From positions 930,001 to 994,000 of the forward strand of contig NZ_CP189974.1 of the NCBI RefSeq assembly GCF_051549785.1: 64,000 bases of DNA, given 5' to 3'. Below the pieces are notes generated by a model. The model worked only from the letters and a program-made list of their open reading frames with translations. It ran no database searches and was not told the DNA's origin. The translations under genes were made by a program, and so were the position numbers. Below, in pieces: positions 50,699 to 58,515 of this stretch. The first letter of the stretch is position 1. The number at the start of each line of letters is the position of its first letter. The DNA is from Caldatribacterium sp051549785 (GTDB taxonomy: Bacteria; Atribacterota; Atribacteria; Atribacterales; Caldatribacteriaceae).

Positions 50699-50970
50699 TG
50701 TGGCTTCTCCTTGTGGTGCTTGCCCTCGGTTTCTTTGTGGGGAAGTTGGTGCAGTCCGACCTGGCAAAAGGGGTAGGGAAGACCCTGAGCGCCGTGGGGC
50801 TTTTGTTCCTGCTTTTTGCCATGGGGGTTCGTCTGGGGCAGGAGGGATTCCTGCGGATGAAGCTGGCCTCCTTCGGTCTTTTGGCGCTATCTCTGGCTTT
50901 CGCTACAGGAGCTGGATCGGTGGTTGTTGCAGGCCTTGCGGAACGAATGATGAGGAGGAAGCGGCCGTGA
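50695..50970 (+). CDS. LysO-like exporter, N-terminal half (split gene)
   Basis: This 91-residue membrane protein matches the N-terminal half of the LysO/YbjE lysine exporter family (DUF340): about three helices, with the typical GFFVGKL start and LLFLLFAMGVRLGQ. In E. coli LysO is a single ~300-residue chain. Here the two halves are separate cistrons that overlap by 4 bases and must presumably associate. I infer the family from helix pattern and context. Confidence 0.65.
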   Translation: MMWLLLVVLALGFFVGKLVQSDLAKGVGKTLSAVGLLFLLFAMGVRLGQEGFLRMKLASFGLLALSLAFATGAGSVVVAGLAERMMRRKRP

Positions 50971-51566
50971 TTGGCATTGTGCTCAGTCTGGGTGCGGGAA
51001 TACTGTTCGGTCTTTCCGGCCTTTTCCCCTCCGCCTTTGGGGGCTTCTTAGAGCGATGGATTGACATCTCCCTCTATGTGCTCGTTTTCGGCGTGGGGAT
51101 GGAGCTTGCGTGGGAGAGCAAAGCCTTCGAGGAGATTCGGTCGATGGGCTTTCGAGTATTCTTCCTGCCGCTTGCAGCCATGGCCGGAAGTCTCCTTGGA
51201 GCGACATTCGTTGCGCTCTGTTCTCCGATGACCCTCAAGGAGTGCCTCGCCGTGGCCTCGGGGTTTGGCTGGTATTCTCTTTCGGGGGTCCTTCTGGCTC
51301 GCCTGGGGAATCCCTCTCTGGGGCTTTTTGCCTTTGCCACTAACGTCTTCCGGGAAATCCTCACCCTTGTGAACCTCGAGTGGGTGTATCGGGTCTTCGG
51401 AGGTTGGGCGGCGGTGGCCCTGGGTGGTGCAACGAGCATGGATACAACCCTTGGGGTGCTCTCACGGGTCAGCGGGGGGAAACTCGTCCCCCTTGGGGTG
51501 GTGAGTGGGGTACTGCACTCCCTCTGCGTTCCTTTCTGGGTTACGCTCTTTTTCCGGTTCCTGTGA
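50967..51566 (+). CDS. LysO-like exporter, C-terminal half (split gene)
   Basis: The 199-residue partner corresponds to the C-terminal half of LysO, with about six helices. Conserved features are YVLVFGVGMELA, ASGFGWYSLSGVLLARLG, LGLFAFATNVFREILTLV, and GGATSMDTTLGVLSRVSGG, which fit the family's Asp-containing transport region. The GTG start has GAGGAGG upstream. Its last 105 bases overlap the 3' end of the convergent rdgB gene, a larger tail-to-tail overlap than elsewhere in the window. Confidence 0.75.
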   Translation: MIGIVLSLGAGILFGLSGLFPSAFGGFLERWIDISLYVLVFGVGMELAWESKAFEEIRSMGFRVFFLPLAAMAGSLLGATFVALCSPMTLKECLAVASGFGWYSLSGVLLARLGNPSLGLFAFATNVFREILTLVNLEWVYRVFGGWAAVALGGATSMDTTLGVLSRVSGGKLVPLGVVSGVLHSLCVPFWVTLFFRFL

Positions 51567-52172
51567 AGTCTGGGTCTGGAACGCCTCTTCCCGGAGGAAC
51601 TGTGCGAGCTTCCTGAAGGCCTGGGCCCGATGACTCACACGGTTTTTGACCTCCGGGCCGAGTTCGGCAAAGGTCTTCCCAAAGGGTGGGAAGACGAAAA
51701 CCGGGTCGTACCCGAATCCCTGGTCTCCCCGAGATTCTTCGGCGATGAAGCCCTCACAGGTGCCCTCAAAGACCTTTTCTCCCCCTGGCCACACCAGGGC
51801 AACGACGCACACGAAACGGGCGGTGCGCTGCGCGCGGGGAACGCCCTGGAGCTTCTGCAAAAGAAGCTCGATGCGCTCACGCTGGGAAAGCCCGGGTCCT
51901 CCAAAGCGGGCAGAATGCACCCCGGGAAGCCCTCCCAAAGCATCGACTTCAAGCCCTGAATCTTCTCCAACCGAGAGAAGCCCCGTTTTTTCAAACCCTG
52001 CCCGGGCTTTGAGGAGGGCGTTCGCGAGGTACGTTTCCCCGGTTTCTGCAACGTCACCGATATCGGCAACGTCGTAGATGCTCTTTGCTTCGACGCCAAA
52101 AGGCCTGAGGATGTCCTGTATCTCGACGAGTTTCCCTGCGTTTTTCGTGACGACGTACACCGTGGGTCTCAT
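51462..52172 (-). CDS. rdgB: RdgB/HAM1 non-canonical purine NTP pyrophosphatase
   Basis: RdgB hydrolyses dITP, dXTP and ITP to keep them out of DNA and RNA. The 236-residue protein starts VYVVTKNAGKLVEIQDIL with the catalytic TxNxxK loop, then VAETGETYLANALLKA, LLSVGEDSGLEVDALGGLPGVHSARF and GDQGFGYDPVF. The normal ~195-residue fold ends near nucleotide 51580. The remaining ~40 residues (QTQTSQEPEKERNPERN and on) are antisense to the LysO-like gene. It overlaps rph by 4 bases and ends the ssb operon. Confidence 0.93.
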   Translation of the reverse strand: MRPTVYVVTKNAGKLVEIQDILRPFGVEAKSIYDVADIGDVAETGETYLANALLKARAGFEKTGLLSVGEDSGLEVDALGGLPGVHSARFGGPGLSQRERIELLLQKLQGVPRAQRTARFVCVVALVWPGGEKVFEGTCEGFIAEESRGDQGFGYDPVFVFPPFGKTFAELGPEVKNRVSHRAQAFRKLAQFLREEAFQTQTSQEPEKERNPERNAEGVQYPTHHPKGDEFPPADP

Positions 52173-52897
52173 GGAAGACCCCGCTCAAGGAGTTTTCGCT
52201 CGAGGTTCAGGATTTCCTGGATACCCCTCTGGGCAAGGTCGAGGAGGGCGTTCAGAGTCTCCCGGGAGAAAGGCTCCTTTTCGGCTGTTCCCTGGACTTC
52301 CACGAGTTTTCCGCTTCCGGTCATCACCACGTTCATATCCACCTGAGCCACAGAGTCTTCCTCGAAGTTGAGGTCAAGGAGCATTTCGCCGTTCACGATG
52401 CCCACGCTCACCGCGGCGAGGTAATCCCGCACGATACCCCGTTCTGCAAGCATTCCCTGATCAAGGAGGTTCCACAGGGCATCCACCAGGGCCATGAAGG
52501 CGCCGGTTGTGGCCAGCGTCCGCGTTCCTCCATCGGCCTGAATGACGTCGCAATCCACAAGGATGGTCCGCTCTCCAAGCTTTTCGAGGTTCACCACCGA
52601 GCGCAGTGCCCTGCCGATGAGGCGCTGGATCTCGTGGGTCCGCCCGCCGATTTGCCCTTTCACGGCGTCCCGGATGTTCCGGGTTGTGGTGGCACGGGGG
52701 AGCATGGCGTACTCGGCAGTGATCCAGCCCTGGCCCGTATTGCGGAGGAACTGGGGTACCCGGTCTTCGATGGATATGGCGCACACAATACGGTTATTTC
52801 CGGCTTCGATGAACACAGACCCTTCGGCGTACTTCAGGTAGTTCCGCACGACGCTGATTGGCCGGAGTTCATCTGGTCGCCGCCCATCGCTCCGCAT
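52169..52897 (-). CDS. rph: Ribonuclease PH
   Basis: RNase PH is a phosphorolytic 3'-5' exonuclease that trims tRNA 3' ends. The 242-residue enzyme shows MRSDGRRPDELRPI at its start, GQGWITAEYAMLPRAT, the phosphate site TRNIRDAVKGQIGGRTHEIQRLIGRALR, DCDVIQADGGTRT and VDMNVVMTGSG. ATG 52897 has GGGAGGAC upstream. A longer frame to 52954 would add non-conserved residues. The rph-rdgB pairing is a conserved bacterial arrangement. Confidence 0.95.
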   Translation of the reverse strand: MRSDGRRPDELRPISVVRNYLKYAEGSVFIEAGNNRIVCAISIEDRVPQFLRNTGQGWITAEYAMLPRATTTRNIRDAVKGQIGGRTHEIQRLIGRALRSVVNLEKLGERTILVDCDVIQADGGTRTLATTGAFMALVDALWNLLDQGMLAERGIVRDYLAAVSVGIVNGEMLLDLNFEEDSVAQVDMNVVMTGSGKLVEVQGTAEKEPFSRETLNALLDLAQRGIQEILNLERKLLERGLP

Positions 52898-52937
52898 GGA
52901 TGTCCTCCCTTTTAGGTACTGTCCAAGCTCCTGAAAA

Positions 52938-53552
52938 CTACTGAATTTTTGCAATGATGCGCTCGTCCCTTCTTAAAGGCGCGGAAATGTCAATGTGACC
53001 GCAGAGGGTTTTGGTTTCTTTCCCGTCAATGAGGATCTTCACCGCTTCGATTTCGGGAAAGGCGGTCAGGGTGTCCACAATAGCGTACACACTCAGGAAT
53101 TCCTGCGACGTTCCCCCTGACTGGTTTTTCGCCATCTCGGCGCTGAGGTCAACGTAAGCTGTCTTCCCTTCCACGAAGACGGCATTGAGGCGGGTTCCAG
53201 GGGGCAGAGCATTGAAGAGGTCTTTGTTCTCCGGACCCTTCAGGAGTTCCCCGATCACCCGTTCCATCCACCGTTCATCCCTCACAATCCGTCTCTTCTC
53301 CCCCACTAAAGCAGTGAAATCGGCGTTGGCAAAGTACACCACGACCTCCATCTCTCCTACGCGAGGAAGGAGAACCCCGGTGGGACGGGGGGTTTCGGAG
53401 GGAGGCTGGCGGAAGAGGCGCAAAAGCACCTCACTGCCGTACACCACACCGAAAAAGAGGAGCACCCCAAGCAGGATGTAGAGAAGCGCTTGCCAGGGGA
53501 ACGTCCGCTTTTTCCGTCTCTTTTTCTTTGTCCTGTATTTCCACTCCTCCAT
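52938..53552 (-). CDS. GerM-domain membrane-anchored protein
   Basis: This 204-residue protein has a very basic N-terminus (YRTKKKRRKKRTF), one membrane helix (WQALLYILLGVLLFFGVVYG) and an extracytoplasmic GerMN domain (about 65-200). The domain has the familiar RVIGELLKGPENKDLFNALPPGTRLNAV, AYVDLSAE and VDTLTAFPEIEAVKILIDGKE. GerM in Bacillus acts in spore cortex formation, but the domain is also found beside amidases in non-spore-formers. It lies 6 bases after the amidase gene and likely works with it in peptidoglycan remodelling. Confidence 0.85.
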   Translation of the reverse strand: MEEWKYRTKKKRRKKRTFPWQALLYILLGVLLFFGVVYGSEVLLRLFRQPPSETPRPTGVLLPRVGEMEVVVYFANADFTALVGEKRRIVRDERWMERVIGELLKGPENKDLFNALPPGTRLNAVFVEGKTAYVDLSAEMAKNQSGGTSQEFLSVYAIVDTLTAFPEIEAVKILIDGKETKTLCGHIDISAPLRRDERIIAKIQ

Positions 53553-53558
53553 GGTTTT

Positions 53559-55148
53559 CTATCCTCCAAGGAGCTTGGCAAGCTCGGGACTTTTCGCAAA
53601 GGCCTCTATGGCATCGGCAATCCCCCGGGCGATACGGTCCTGGAAGGAAGACAAGGCAAGCTTTTTCGCTTCACTGGGATTACTCAAAAACCCAACCTCT
53701 ACGAGGCACGCCGGATAGAACATGTGGCCGAGGACCACAAGAGGCGCTTCCTTCACCCCCCGGGCAGTAAGGCCGGTCTGGCTGGCGACACGCTGCACCA
53801 CGAGGTCTCCGAGTTTGGCGCTTGCCTCACGACTCTTCAGGTAGTAGGCCGAGGTATAGATGGAATTGAGTTTCTCAAGGTTTTCAGAAGAGGTTGTTTG
53901 CTCGACAAGAAAGGGGGCGTTTTCCCGCTGGGCCACATCGAGTGCTCCTTCGCCCCGGGGTTTCGTTCCCCCCACAAAGACCTCGACACCGCTTGCTTTT
54001 GGGTTTGGTGAGGCGTTGCAGTGAATGCTCACGAAGACGAAAGGGTTTTTGCTGTTGGCCAGGCGGTACCGGTCATCGAGTGTGGGATAGGTATCGTCCT
54101 CCCGGGTCATGTACACTTCATACCCCCGGGCCCTGAGGATATCCCGCACTCTTTTGGCGATTTCAAGGACAATGGTTTTCTCCTGGTACCCGTTGTGGAC
54201 ACATCCCGGATCGTTCCCCCCGTGTCCCGGGTCGAGCACCACGACGTTACGGTTGATGACCTCAAAGGAGGGACTGGGTGTAGGGGAGAGCCCAGGTGTG
54301 GGGGATGGACGTGGTGAAGGGGAAGGCCTCGGAGAAGGGGATGCTACGGGAGAGGGAGGAACCTCCTCGGTGACCTCCACAAGGCTCATCAGGTCAAAGT
54401 ACGCCCGGGGGTTTTCCCCATCGAGCTTTCCCTCCCGAACCTGAATGGTCCCCCGGAAGGCGATGTTCGCCTCGACCTGCCCGTTCCTCTCCTCAAGCGT
54501 TATGGTCCCCACCCTTGGGTCGTTGACGGCAACGGGAGAGGTGACGTTCCCGAGACTACAGTTGCGAAAGAGAATGGTCATGGTGTTCCTCTCCCGGTCA
54601 ATCTGGGAGGTAAAGGAAGGAACACCACCCTGGAAGTCAAAGGTGATCCGGGTGCGCATTTCCTCGTTGTACGAGGAAAAGCGAACGCCCGAAAGAATCA
54701 GCGCCCCAACCCTGGGAGATGGGGTAGGCTGAGGGACCTCCGGGGTAGGGGTCTCCTGCGTTCTTGTAGAGATGCGAAAGCCAAAAAGCTCGGCAAGAAG
54801 AGGGAGGGAGAGGTAGAGCTTGTTGTTCTCCACAAAGACTTTCCCCTCTAAGGGAACCTCCCGACCGTCGGCAATCGCAACGCCCTTGTCCAGAGAGAGC
54901 ACCCAGGAGATTTTGCCGAATTTCAGGTTTGCCTTGTTCATGATGGGGGAGTAGTAGGCAATCCCCCCGATGTCCCGGAAGAGGTCCTCAACGGCGACGT
55001 ACAGTGTACCGTCCCGGGAGGCAACCCGGGCTCCGCTCTGGATACGCTCCCCGTTAACGGTGATGACCACCTGAGCTTCGCCCAGAGCTCCAAAGGCACA
55101 AAGGACCAGAGCACTAAAAAGGAGGGATATCGTCAGCAGTTTCTTCAT
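53559..55148 (-). CDS. N-acetylmuramoyl-L-alanine amidase (AmiC-type)
   Basis: This zinc amidase cleaves the septal peptidoglycan bond between MurNAc and L-Ala. The 529-residue protein has a signal peptide (KKLLTISLLFSALVLCAFGALG), a copper-amine-oxidase-like N-domain (about 25-115), an AMIN domain (about 150-270), a Pro/Ser linker (SPSPRPSPSPRPSPTPG) and an Amidase_3 domain. The zinc motif starts VVLDPGHGGNDPG with the second set at VFVSIHCNA and the catalytic Glu in ACLVEVGFLSNPSEA. ATG 55148 follows GAGGGCA. It overlaps the ssb end by 35 bases. Confidence 0.93.
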   Translation of the reverse strand: MKKLLTISLLFSALVLCAFGALGEAQVVITVNGERIQSGARVASRDGTLYVAVEDLFRDIGGIAYYSPIMNKANLKFGKISWVLSLDKGVAIADGREVPLEGKVFVENNKLYLSLPLLAELFGFRISTRTQETPTPEVPQPTPSPRVGALILSGVRFSSYNEEMRTRITFDFQGGVPSFTSQIDRERNTMTILFRNCSLGNVTSPVAVNDPRVGTITLEERNGQVEANIAFRGTIQVREGKLDGENPRAYFDLMSLVEVTEEVPPSPVASPSPRPSPSPRPSPTPGLSPTPSPSFEVINRNVVVLDPGHGGNDPGCVHNGYQEKTIVLEIAKRVRDILRARGYEVYMTREDDTYPTLDDRYRLANSKNPFVFVSIHCNASPNPKASGVEVFVGGTKPRGEGALDVAQRENAPFLVEQTTSSENLEKLNSIYTSAYYLKSREASAKLGDLVVQRVASQTGLTARGVKEAPLVVLGHMFYPACLVEVGFLSNPSEAKKLALSSFQDRIARGIADAIEAFAKSPELAKLLGG

Positions 55149-55611
55149 TGCCCTCAAGCGGGATGTCTTCAAGGTCCCCCAGGGGTTCTCCGCTCTCTTC
55201 ATCAGAAAAGGTCCCAAAACGCTCCACATCGATGTCCTGTGAGAAGTCGATGATGTCCTGGTCGCTTGAAGCTGCACCCCGGGGAGCACTGAGGAACTGG
55301 ATGTTTTCAGCCCGGATTTCGTAGGAAGTGCGTTTCCCACCGTTTCGGTCTTCCCAGGAGCTGGAACGGAGGGCGCCCACAACCGCAACCCTGCTCCCCT
55401 TATGGAGGTAACGGGCACAGAGCTCAGCGAGTTTGGACCAGGCAGCGACCGTGATGTAGGTGACCTCTTCAACCGGGCCGCTCTTCCCCTGGTACCGCCG
55501 ATTCATGGCCATCCGGAAGCGGCAGACTGGTGTCCCCTGAGGGGTGTACCGGAGTTCGGGGTCCTTGGTGAGGTTTCCGATGCCAAAAAAATAGTTAATA
55601 TCTCTGGCCAT
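55114..55611 (-). CDS. ssb: Single-stranded DNA-binding protein
   Basis: SSB is the tetrameric OB-fold protein for replication and repair. The 165-residue protein opens NYFFGIGNLTKDPELRYTPQGTPVCRFRMAMNR and ends in the acidic tip DDIPPF that recruits partner proteins. The acidic linker is glycine-poor compared with E. coli SSB. It is the first gene of the minus-strand operon ssb-amidase-gerM-rph-rdgB. An extended -10 (TGCTAAACT) lies about 35 bases upstream. Confidence 0.95.
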   Translation of the reverse strand: MARDINYFFGIGNLTKDPELRYTPQGTPVCRFRMAMNRRYQGKSGPVEEVTYITVAAWSKLAELCARYLHKGSRVAVVGALRSSSWEDRNGGKRTSYEIRAENIQFLSAPRGAASSDQDIIDFSQDIDVERFGTFSDEESGEPLGDLEDIPLEGNEETADDIPPF

Positions 55612-55758
55612 GCATCGATACCCCCATTCATGTTCTCCTTTTTGAGTTTAGCACAGGGAGGGGGGAGGGGGAAAGACTCTCTCCGAAATTTCCCCTCGGT
55701 GTTTGGGTAGCCGTTTTTCGGACTTTCTCAAGGGTAGGGGAACGTTTCCGTCTTCCCC

Positions 55759-55787
55759 TCGACGGATAGAAGAGCTTTTTGTAGAAT
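55759..55787 (+). promoter_or_regulatory. Promoter of the his operon
   Basis: TCGACG at 55759-55764, a 17-base spacer and TAGAAT at 55782-55787. The hisB start is only 10-14 bases further, so the leader would be almost absent. No T-box or his-leader peptide is seen. Confidence 0.5.
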
Positions 55788-55797
55788 TAGGGAAGGG

Positions 55798-56394
55798 GTG
55801 ATGGAGCTGGCTCGCGAGGCACAACTCCGGCGGACGACAAAGGAGACCGAGGTTGAGGTCTTCGTGAACATCGATGGTGCGCGACAGATTGACATTGTGC
55901 TCAATGTCCCGTTCTTCCCGCATCTCCTTGAGGCTTTAGCGTTCCACGCAGGGTGGGATTTCGTTCTTCGGGCCAAGGGAGACCAGGAACGCGTCGACAA
56001 CCACCATATTGTGGAGGACGTGGGGATAGTCCTTGGGGAGGCTCTGTACCAGTGCCTTGCAGATAAAAAAGGTCTTCAGCGCTTCGGTTCGGCTTTCATC
56101 CCCATGGACGAGGCTCTGGGGATGGCTGTGGTGGACCTCAGCGGGCGTCCCTACCTCGTCTACGATGTTCCCGCATCTCTGGGGCCGAAAGTGGGGGATT
56201 TTGAGGTCGTCCTCCTTGAGGAGTTCCTCCGGGCCTTCACCTCCTTTGCGCGTTTCACTCTCCATGCTAAAATATGGTGGGGGAAGAATGCGCATCATGC
56301 TTTTGAAGCGCTCTTTAAGGCTACTGGCCGGGCGCTGCACGAGGCAGTGCAGGTCCGGGGGGACGTCCTTCCGTCGACCAAAGGAATTCTGTAG
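55798..56394 (+). CDS. hisB: Imidazoleglycerol-phosphate dehydratase
   Basis: HisB (monofunctional) dehydrates imidazoleglycerol phosphate in histidine synthesis. The 198-residue chain has the two manganese-site repeats, FFPHLLEALAFHAGWDF and VDNHHIVEDVGIVLG, and in the second half DEALGMAVVDLSGRPY and NAHHAFEALFKATGRALHEAV. The usual GTGVPFFDHML block reads LNVPFFPHLLEAL here. GTG 55798 or ATG 55801 may start it. It opens the operon hisBHAFIE. hisG, hisD and hisC are not in the window. Confidence 0.93.
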   Translation: MMELAREAQLRRTTKETEVEVFVNIDGARQIDIVLNVPFFPHLLEALAFHAGWDFVLRAKGDQERVDNHHIVEDVGIVLGEALYQCLADKKGLQRFGSAFIPMDEALGMAVVDLSGRPYLVYDVPASLGPKVGDFEVVLLEEFLRAFTSFARFTLHAKIWWGKNAHHAFEALFKATGRALHEAVQVRGDVLPSTKGIL

Positions 56395-56406
56395 GAGAGG
56401 GTGGTT

Positions 56407-57036
56407 ATGATCGCCATTGTGGATTATGGGATTGGCAACCTCCGCAGTATCGCCAAGGCCCTGGAGCGTCTGGGGAAAACCGTTGAGGTCACCAACGACC
56501 CCGAGCGCCTTGGAGCCGCAGAAGCCGTTATTCTTCCCGGTGTGGGGTCTTTTGGGGAAGCCATGGAGAATATGGAGAAGAGCCAGATTGTGCCTGTTCT
56601 TCGCCGGATGTTCGATGACGGGAAACCTATTCTCGGCATCTGTCTTGGGTTGCAGCTCCTCTTTGAACGGAGTCAGGAGGCCCCCAAAAAGAAAGGCCTT
56701 GCCCTGATCCCTGGAGAGGTGCGAAAGCTCCCCCCGACCACGAAGGTGCCCCACATGGGCTGGAATCGGATTTACTTCAAGCGGCAGGCGCCGCTCACCG
56801 AGAACATCCCCCAGGGGCGCTTTTTCTATTTCGCCCACTCGTTCTACGTCCTTCCTGAAGATGAGTCCTGTGTGGTGGGCATCTGCAACTACAACGTGAC
56901 CATCCCGGTGGTGGTGAACGTCGGTAACCTCTGGGGTGTGCAGTTCCATCCCGAAAAGAGCGCCACCTGGGGTATGAAGTTCCTTGAGAACTGGGTGAGG
57001 AGCATCGATAGCAATGCTTCTTATTCCGGCAATTGA
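56407..57036 (+). CDS. hisH: Imidazole glycerol phosphate synthase, glutaminase HisH
   Basis: HisH releases ammonia from glutamine for HisF. The 209-residue class I amidotransferase has IVDYGIGNLRSIAKALE at its start, VILPGVGSFGEAMENM, the nucleophile elbow GICLGLQLLFE and the His/Glu pair in VQFHPEKSA. ATG 56407 follows GGAGAGG. It overlaps hisA by 23 bases. Confidence 0.95.
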   Translation: MIAIVDYGIGNLRSIAKALERLGKTVEVTNDPERLGAAEAVILPGVGSFGEAMENMEKSQIVPVLRRMFDDGKPILGICLGLQLLFERSQEAPKKKGLALIPGEVRKLPPTTKVPHMGWNRIYFKRQAPLTENIPQGRFFYFAHSFYVLPEDESCVVGICNYNVTIPVVVNVGNLWGVQFHPEKSATWGMKFLENWVRSIDSNASYSGN

Positions 57037-57742
57037 CCTCTTCGCCGGGCGGGTAGTGCGTCTCACCCAAGGAGACTACCAGCGCCTCGAGGTCTACCAC
57101 GATGACCCCCTCAGTGTGGCGAAGCAGCTTGAAGCAGAGGGAGCGCCTATGCTCCATGTGGTGGACCTTGAGGGAGCAAGGGCCGGGGAGCCCCGGAACC
57201 TCTCGAGTGTGGCGGGTATCGTGAGGAGCGTGCGTATTCCGGTTCAGGTGGGCGGAGGGATCAGGACCCTTGAGGTCTTCCGCCGCTATCTCGACCTTGG
57301 GGTGGCCTTCCTCGTAGTGGGGAGTGTCGTGGTGAAGGACCCGGAGGCATTTGCGGAGATGCTCAAGGTGGGGGGCGAGCGTCTTACCGTGAGCCTGGAC
57401 GTGCGGGATGGCGTACTCGCGGTTTCGGGATGGACGGAGGAGACATCTTTGCGGGCTTCGGATCTTGCCCGGGAACTCCGAAAAAGAGGCGTCACCCGTT
57501 TCATTCTGACCGATGTGACCCGGGATGGAACGCTTGAGGGCGTGGACGGCGAGAATATCCGGAGGTTCATCGAGGACAGCGGGGTGTCAGTGATTGTTGC
57601 TGGAGGTGTGCGGGGGATAGAGGACATTGTCCTTCTTCAGACCATCCCCGGAGTTTCTGGGGTTATTCTGGGGAAGGTACTCTATACAGGTCGAGTGAGT
57701 TTCCGGGAAATCCTTGAGCGTGTAGGAGGAAGGCAATGTTAG
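57014..57742 (+). CDS. hisA: ProFAR isomerase HisA
   Basis: HisA catalyses the Amadori rearrangement of ProFAR to PRFAR. The 242-residue (beta/alpha)8 barrel has LIPAIDLFAGRVVRLTQGDY with the catalytic Asp, VVDLEGAR, VQVGGGIRTLEVFRR, the second Asp in FILTDVTRDGTLEGVD, and VIVAGGVRG. These are the standard motifs. It overlaps hisF by 7 bases. Confidence 0.95.
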   Translation: MLLIPAIDLFAGRVVRLTQGDYQRLEVYHDDPLSVAKQLEAEGAPMLHVVDLEGARAGEPRNLSSVAGIVRSVRIPVQVGGGIRTLEVFRRYLDLGVAFLVVGSVVVKDPEAFAEMLKVGGERLTVSLDVRDGVLAVSGWTEETSLRASDLARELRKRGVTRFILTDVTRDGTLEGVDGENIRRFIEDSGVSVIVAGGVRGIEDIVLLQTIPGVSGVILGKVLYTGRVSFREILERVGGRQC

Positions 57743-58515
57743 CCAAGCGGATTATTCCCTGTCTTGACGTGAAAGAGGGTCGGGTGGTCAAGGGAGTCCA
57801 CTTTGAGAACCTCAGGGATGTAGGCGATCCGGTGGAGCTCGCCAAGCGCTATGAGGAAGAGGGAGCGGATGAGCTGGTTTTCCTCGACATCACGGCGTCC
57901 TATGAACAACGTGAGATCATGATTCACGTGGCGGAAAAGGTCGCCGAGGTGCTCACTATTCCTTTCACCGTGGGGGGAGGTATCGGAAGCGTCGAACACG
58001 TGAGCAAGCTCCTGAAAGCAGGGGCGGACAAGGTTTCCATCAACACCCAGGCGGTCTTAAACCCCAATCTCGTCACCGAGCTTGCCGAGCGTTTCGGGAG
58101 CCAGTGTGTGGTGGTGGCGATTGACGTGAAGCGGACCTGGGACCGGATTACTTCTCGGAGCTACTGGGAGGTCTTCATCAACGGAGGGAGAACCCCTACG
58201 GGAAAAGATGCCATTGCCTGGGCGCAGCAAGTAGAGCGGCTGGGCGCAGGGGAAATCCTCTTGACCAGTATGGACACCGACGGGACGCAATCGGGGTACG
58301 ATATCAGTCTCACACGGAAAATTGCCGAGAAAGTAAAGATTCCCGTTATTGCGTCGGGAGGAGCGGGAAAGCTTGAGCATCTCGCTGCGGTGCTCCAAGA
58401 AGGAAAGGCCGACGCGGCGCTCGTGGCCTCAATTTTCCACTACCGTCATTACACCATTCCTGAGGCCAAGGCTTTCCTGCGGAAACGCGGTATCCCGGTG
58501 AGGATGGAGGATTGA
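57736..58515 (+). CDS. hisF: Imidazole glycerol phosphate synthase, cyclase HisF
   Basis: HisF closes the imidazole ring to give IGP and AICAR. The 259-residue barrel has the catalytic Asp in RIIPCLDVKEGRVVKGVHF, FLDITASYEQRE, FTVGGGIGSVEHV, ADKVSINTQAV, the second Asp in TSMDTDGTQSGYD, and IASGGAGKLEH. It abuts hisIE with no gap. Confidence 0.96.
   Translation: MLAKRIIPCLDVKEGRVVKGVHFENLRDVGDPVELAKRYEEEGADELVFLDITASYEQREIMIHVAEKVAEVLTIPFTVGGGIGSVEHVSKLLKAGADKVSINTQAVLNPNLVTELAERFGSQCVVVAIDVKRTWDRITSRSYWEVFINGGRTPTGKDAIAWAQQVERLGAGEILLTSMDTDGTQSGYDISLTRKIAEKVKIPVIASGGAGKLEHLAAVLQEGKADAALVASIFHYRHYTIPEAKAFLRKRGIPVRMED

Noticed and set aside
54270..54370. Short imperfect repeats in the amidase gene
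   Set aside because: They encode the Pro/Ser linker before the Amidase_3 domain.
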